10,000 nucleotides of DNA from Stramonita haemastoma (taxonomy: Eukaryota; Mollusca; Gastropoda; Neogastropoda; Muricidae). The position numbers and the translations under genes are program-made. Each line of letters begins with the position of its first letter. Position 1 is the stretch's first letter. The stretch lies in the NCBI GenBank assembly GCA_030674155.1, contig CM060317.1, positions 34,406,409-34,416,408 of the forward strand. Direction: 5' to 3'. The notes beneath the pieces are model-generated. The model was not told the DNA's origin and searched no databases. It saw only the letters and a program-made list of their open reading frames with translations. Shown here piece by piece: positions 8,490-10,000 of the stretch.

Positions 8490-8630
8490 CCTATTCTTAC
8501 GAAAAGCGGAACAGGATTTAACGTGTGCGCAAGATATTCTGCGTGTGTTCGCACACGGGGCCTCGGTTTATAGTCTCATCCGAAGGACTACACACGTGAC
8601 TACATGACTTACACACGTGCAGTGTGGACT
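8490..8630 (+). repeat. SINE-like repeat tail (putative)
   Basis: The sequence is more GC- and CpG-rich than its surroundings. It holds a 6-bp hairpin CGTGTG-TTCG-CACACG at 8542-8557, followed by GGCCTCGGTTTATAGTCTC and ATCCGAAGGACTA (8558-8590). That last block resembles a tail that I recall recurring in mollusc interspersed repeats; this is memory, not a search result. No second copy lies in this window to confirm it. It ends with two CACGTG boxes at 8593-8598 and 8614-8619. Confidence 0.35.
8593..8619. promoter_or_regulatory. tandem canonical E-boxes (CACGTG x2)
   Basis: Two perfect CACGTG palindromes have starts 21 bp apart, both within the longer word ACACACGTG. CACGTG is the preferred site of bHLH-PAS and MYC/USF-type factors. 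They may simply be part of the surrounding repeat. Function is not shown. Confidence 0.3.
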
Positions 8631-8782
8631 CTCGGAAAGCTAATTAGTACATTTCGCCACATTCATACCCAATCCCCAATTAGCAGAAAATTATGTGACT
8701 ATCTCAATATACTACGCGCTTGTCATGTCTCCGATATGTGGTGGGTATGTAAAACCAATCTGCAGCACACTAAGCGTTCAAA

Positions 8783-8842
8783 GACGGGATAGCCTAGTGG
8801 TCAGAACATTGCGCTCGCAATTTGACGACCCGGGTTCGATTT
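8783..8842 (+). mobile_element. tRNA-derived SINE head, plus-strand copy (truncated)
   Basis: TAGCCTAGTGG at 8790-8800 fits the pol III A box TRGYNNARNNG exactly. GGTTCGATT at 8833-8841 is the start of a B box, giving a spacing like that of a tRNA gene. The copy stops at the B box and lacks the body seen at 7986-8032. It lies head-out against an inverted copy at 8844-8962 and can pair with it. Confidence 0.72.
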
Positions 8843-8953
8843 GGAAAGAGTGGAGTCAGCACTGATGTTAACTCCAGGATTTAAAAAATCCCCTCGAACG
8901 GGAACCAAACCCGGGTCGTCAAATAATGGTATAATGTTCTGACCACTAGGCTA
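8790..8953. repeat. SINE fold-back (inverted repeat)
   Basis: 8790-8810 pairs perfectly with 8933-8953 (21 bp) and 8821-8836 pairs perfectly with 8908-8923 (16 bp). A 10-by-9 base internal mismatch separates them and a 71-base loop (8837-8907) closes the structure. The inner stem contains CCCGGG. A transcript crossing it in either direction could form a long hairpin. It arises from two SINE copies in opposite orientation. Confidence 0.85.
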
Positions 8954-8962
8954 CCCAGCTCT
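8844..8962 (-). mobile_element. tRNA-derived SINE, minus-strand copy
   Basis: Read on the minus strand, this copy has the A box at 8953-8943 (TAGCCTAGTGG), a B box with two changes (GGTTTGGTTCC), and then the same body as 7986-8032 ending TGACTCCACT near 8849. It is the most complete copy of the family here, about 115 bp, and no poly-A or simple-repeat tail follows it because the truncated plus-strand copy abuts it. The A-box region is identical over 21 bases to the plus-strand copy at 8790-8810. Confidence 0.75.
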
Positions 8963-9005
8963 ACTTCATAAGATGACGAACGTACGGTACGGTCAACTGG
9001 CTCCA

Positions 9006-9239
9006 CTAGGAGATACAGAACGTGGATGTGCATCCTACATCTGCTGCAAGATCCAGCAGTGTGTTAACGGAACCGTTGTGCTCCCCCTGCTGATTTTGCA
9101 CGTATAGGTTCTTCAGCTTCACTGCCCACTTCGTAGATTCGACTTCTCTCTCCAAACTAAATCTGATTCCAACCTGAACTCTCCACGTGAAGCTAGGACC
9201 ACGCCAGATTAAGCTGCTTGAAACCAGCTCATTAGTCCA
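9006..9239 (-). CDS. possible terminal exon, unknown protein (77 codons and stop)
   Basis: The minus strand is open from a CAG/TGG junction at 9240-9239, which could be a splice acceptor, down to a TAG stop at 9008-9006. The 77 residues have ordinary, non-repetitive composition: an aromatic and charged middle (FTWRVQVGIRFSLEREVEST) and a mixed C-terminal part ending in GCTSTFCIS. I see no membrane segment and do not recognise a family. In the same frame the open stretch continues to 9701, but that part is the 36-bp minisatellite and says nothing about coding. Against it: the acceptor has a weak pyrimidine tract, there is no nearby poly-A signal, and 77 codons can be open by chance. If real, the SINE fold-back at 8790-8953 would lie in its 3' untranslated region. 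Confidence 0.22.
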   Translation of the reverse strand, partial: WTNELVSSSLIWRGPSFTWRVQVGIRFSLEREVESTKWAVKLKNLYVQNQQGEHNGSVNTLLDLAADVGCTSTFCIS

Positions 9240-9288
9240 CTGACTAGAGCAGACTTTCAGAATACTGACGAGTAAACCAGTCCCTAGT

Positions 9289-9684
9289 AAACCCTGAGAA
9301 AGGCAGAACAGAGAGAGGAATGGTAAACCCTGAGAAAGGCAGAACAGAGAGAGGAATGGTAAACCCTGAGAAAGGCAGAACAGAGAGAGGAATGGTAAAC
9401 CCTGAGAAAGGCAGAACAGAGAGAGGAATGGTAAACCCCGAGAAAGGCAGAACAGAGAGAGGAATGGTAAACCCTGAGAAAGGCAGAACAGAGAGAGGAA
9501 TGGTAAACCCTGAGAAAGGCAGAACAGAGAGAGGAATGGTAAACCCGAGAAAGGCAGAACAGAGAGAGGAATGGTAAACCCTGAGAAAGGCAGAACAGAG
9601 AGAGGAATGGTAAACCCTGAGAAAGGCAGAACAGAGAGAGGAATGGTAAACCCTGAGAAAGGCAGAACAGAGAGAGAGGAATGG
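9289..9684. repeat. 36-bp minisatellite, 11 copies
   Basis: Units start at 9289, 9325, 9361, 9397, 9433, 9469, 9505, 9541, 9576, 9612 and 9648. The unit begins AAACCCTGAGAAAGGCAGAA and ends GAGAGGAATGGT. Copies are nearly identical. The differences are one T-to-C change in the unit at 9433, one lost T in the unit at 9541 (35 bp), and an extra AG plus a truncated end in the last copy. A 36-bp unit keeps frames open: 12-residue repeats appear on both strands, but the 35-bp copy shifts the frame midway, so I do not call it a gene. No spacers separate the units, so it is not a CRISPR array. Confidence 0.96.
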
Positions 9685-9739
9685 AGGGAACTAGTTGTCA
9701 AGTCTTCAGGGGTGTCCCCACGGTCGTCGCCAGACTAAG

Positions 9740-9998
<259 letters not shown>

Positions 9999-10000
9999 AA

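Noticed and set aside
9320..9577. 12-residue repeat protein from the minisatellite (MVNPEKGRTERG units)
   Set aside because: The unit length of 36 bp keeps the frame open automatically, the opposite strand is equally open, and the 35-bp unit would shift the frame.
9289..9684. Possible CRISPR array (36-bp repeats)
   Set aside because: The units are directly contiguous with no spacers, and the surroundings are eukaryotic.

Overview
This is non-coding eukaryotic DNA, very rich in microsatellites, and it contains no protein-coding gene I can name. The mix of long di- and tetranucleotide arrays, a tRNA-derived SINE family, a decayed non-LTR reverse-transcriptase fragment and AT-rich single-copy DNA points to an animal genome. 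A marine mollusc, perhaps a gastropod, is my best guess, but that rests on general impression and not on a diagnostic gene. Nothing here looks bacterial, viral or organellar.

Layout. 1-1760 is AT-rich single-copy DNA with two regulatory candidates: an ETS plus YY1 motif pair at 214-258 and an X-box at 1057-1070. 1761-3310 is a microsatellite cluster: poly-T, (AT)15 with (GTAT)21, an interrupted TG array, then CA/CG/CAGA/CA arrays, CACCC pentamers and a TTTC/TTCC polypyrimidine block. 3311-4838 is AT-rich single-copy DNA with a MEF2/TATA-like site and two AP-1 sites. 4839-5148 is a composite GA/GACA array. 5149-5550 is single-copy DNA with a doubtful reverse-transcriptase-like motif. 5559-6956 is C-rich, A-rich and CA low-complexity DNA, with long C runs, a G-quadruplex motif, and an NF-Y box beside a perfect DR5 nuclear-receptor element at 6663-6689.

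7356-7929 holds three GA arrays spaced about 240 bp apart. The first and third are followed by related 43-bp segments, and the third runs into a SINE copy at 7930-8036. 8051-8236 carries a decayed reverse-transcriptase C-terminal segment. 8490-8630 resembles the tail of another SINE-like repeat and has two CACGTG E-boxes. 8783-8962 is a striking fold-back of two SINE heads in opposite orientation. 9006-9239 (minus strand) reads like a possible terminal exon of unknown function. 9289-9684 is an 11-copy, 36-bp minisatellite, and 9741-9998 is a GATA array reaching the window edge.

Most long open frames are artefacts of repeats: arrays with units of 4, 12 or 36 bp, or without stop triplets, stay open for hundreds of bases. 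The items most worth following up are the SINE family and its fold-back, the DR5/NF-Y pair, the ETS/YY1 pair, and the possible exon at 9006-9239 together with the SINE fold-back that would lie in its 3' region.
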